Source of the DNA: Pseudomonadota bacterium
GTDB taxonomy: Bacteria > Pseudomonadota > Gammaproteobacteria > Burkholderiales > Sulfuriferulaceae
Direction: 5' to 3'
DNA length: 7,126 nt
NCBI GenBank assembly: GCA_021790625.1
Contig: JAJYGL010000218.1
Span: forward strand, 1-7,126
Every line of letters starts with the position of its first letter. Position 1 is the stretch's first letter. A model generated the notes under the pieces. That model did not search any database. It was given only the letters and a program-made list of their open reading frames with translations, and had not been told where the DNA came from. A program made the position numbers and the translations under genes. Shown here in pieces: positions 6,920-7,126 of the stretch.

Positions 6920-7126
6920 GGTGCCGCCTCATGAAACGGAATATCAAGGCATCCGGCCAACACCGGTTTTAACAACTCGGGTTGAGTGACGTGAGGCAAA
7001 TGCCCCGTCACCGGAATGCTGTCGAGCGTCGCATGGGCAATTTGCCGCTTCATGGTACGAACCGCAGCCAGCGGCGTGAGCGGATCCTGCTTGCCATGTA
7101 AAATATGCACCGGCACACGAATACGC
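6916..7126 (-). CDS. alpha/beta hydrolase, C-terminal fragment (cut by window edge)
   Basis: Only the last 69 residues are in the window; the frame stays open to the right edge, so the gene starts outside. GTG at 7116 is probably an internal Val codon (RIRVPVHILHG), not the start. The fragment has the end of an alpha/beta-hydrolase fold: VPVHILHGKQDPLTP, with the likely triad Asp in GKQD, then IPVTGHLPHVTQPELL, with the likely catalytic His in TGH. The nucleophile serine lies off-window. BioH, the pimeloyl-ACP methyl ester esterase of biotin synthesis, and other small esterases share this C-terminal pattern, so BioH is possible but unproven. The stop overlaps the start of the GAF/PAS/GGDEF-like gene (ATGA), suggesting one transcript. 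Confidence 0.75.
   Translation of the reverse strand, partial: RIRVPVHILHGKQDPLTPLAAVRTMKRQIAHATLDSIPVTGHLPHVTQPELLKPVLAGCLDIPFHEAAP
6926..6929 (-). promoter_or_regulatory. ribosome binding site supporting the ATG at 6919
   Basis: On the minus strand GAGG lies six bases before the ATG at 6919, inside the last codons of the upstream hydrolase. It is the best Shine-Dalgarno match at any start in the window and favours ATG 6919 over the internal ATG at 6874. Confidence 0.55.

Overview
The window reads as a chromosomal housekeeping region of a proteobacterium, most likely a betaproteobacterium. The main evidence is the tightly packed order nadD-rsfS-rlmH-maf, with a YhdE-type maf directly behind rlmH, which from general knowledge is a betaproteobacterial arrangement. 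In enterobacteria nadD-rsfS-rlmH runs into mrdA instead. No species can be named from the sequence. Base composition looks moderately GC-rich and even throughout, and I see no insertion sequence, phage gene, tRNA, rRNA or CRISPR array.

Layout, left to right. Positions 3-2074 on the plus strand hold four genes joined by 4-8 base overlaps: nadD (NAD synthesis), rsfS (ribosome silencing), rlmH (23S rRNA methylation) and a maf/yhdE-type nucleotide pyrophosphatase. A 59-base gap (2075-2133) carries a plausible sigma70 promoter. It is followed by map (methionine aminopeptidase) and glnD (bifunctional PII uridylyltransferase/uridylyl-removing enzyme), which overlap by 17 bases. A 60-base gap (5513-5572) containing a 12-bp hairpin separates glnD from a convergent minus-strand pair. 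That pair is the C-terminal end of an alpha/beta hydrolase, cut by the right window edge, and a 448-residue GAF-like/PAS/GGDEF-like protein that overlaps it by an ATGA.

The plus-strand genes serve basic growth functions: cofactor synthesis, ribosome maturation and dormancy, nucleotide-pool cleaning, N-terminal methionine removal and nitrogen sensing. All five complete enzymes have recognisable active-site motifs and near-normal lengths, and RsfS has its family's conserved residues. The least ordinary part is the minus-strand sensor protein. Its GGDEF domain has lost the signature (AGKKF at residues 365-369), the first metal-binding Asp, the guanine-binding Asn and the inhibitory-site RxxD. 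It is therefore very unlikely to make cyclic di-GMP and is better regarded as a degenerate signalling domain of unknown output. Its first codons also contain a perfect 18-base palindrome. I found no strong evidence for a wholly new multi-gene system.
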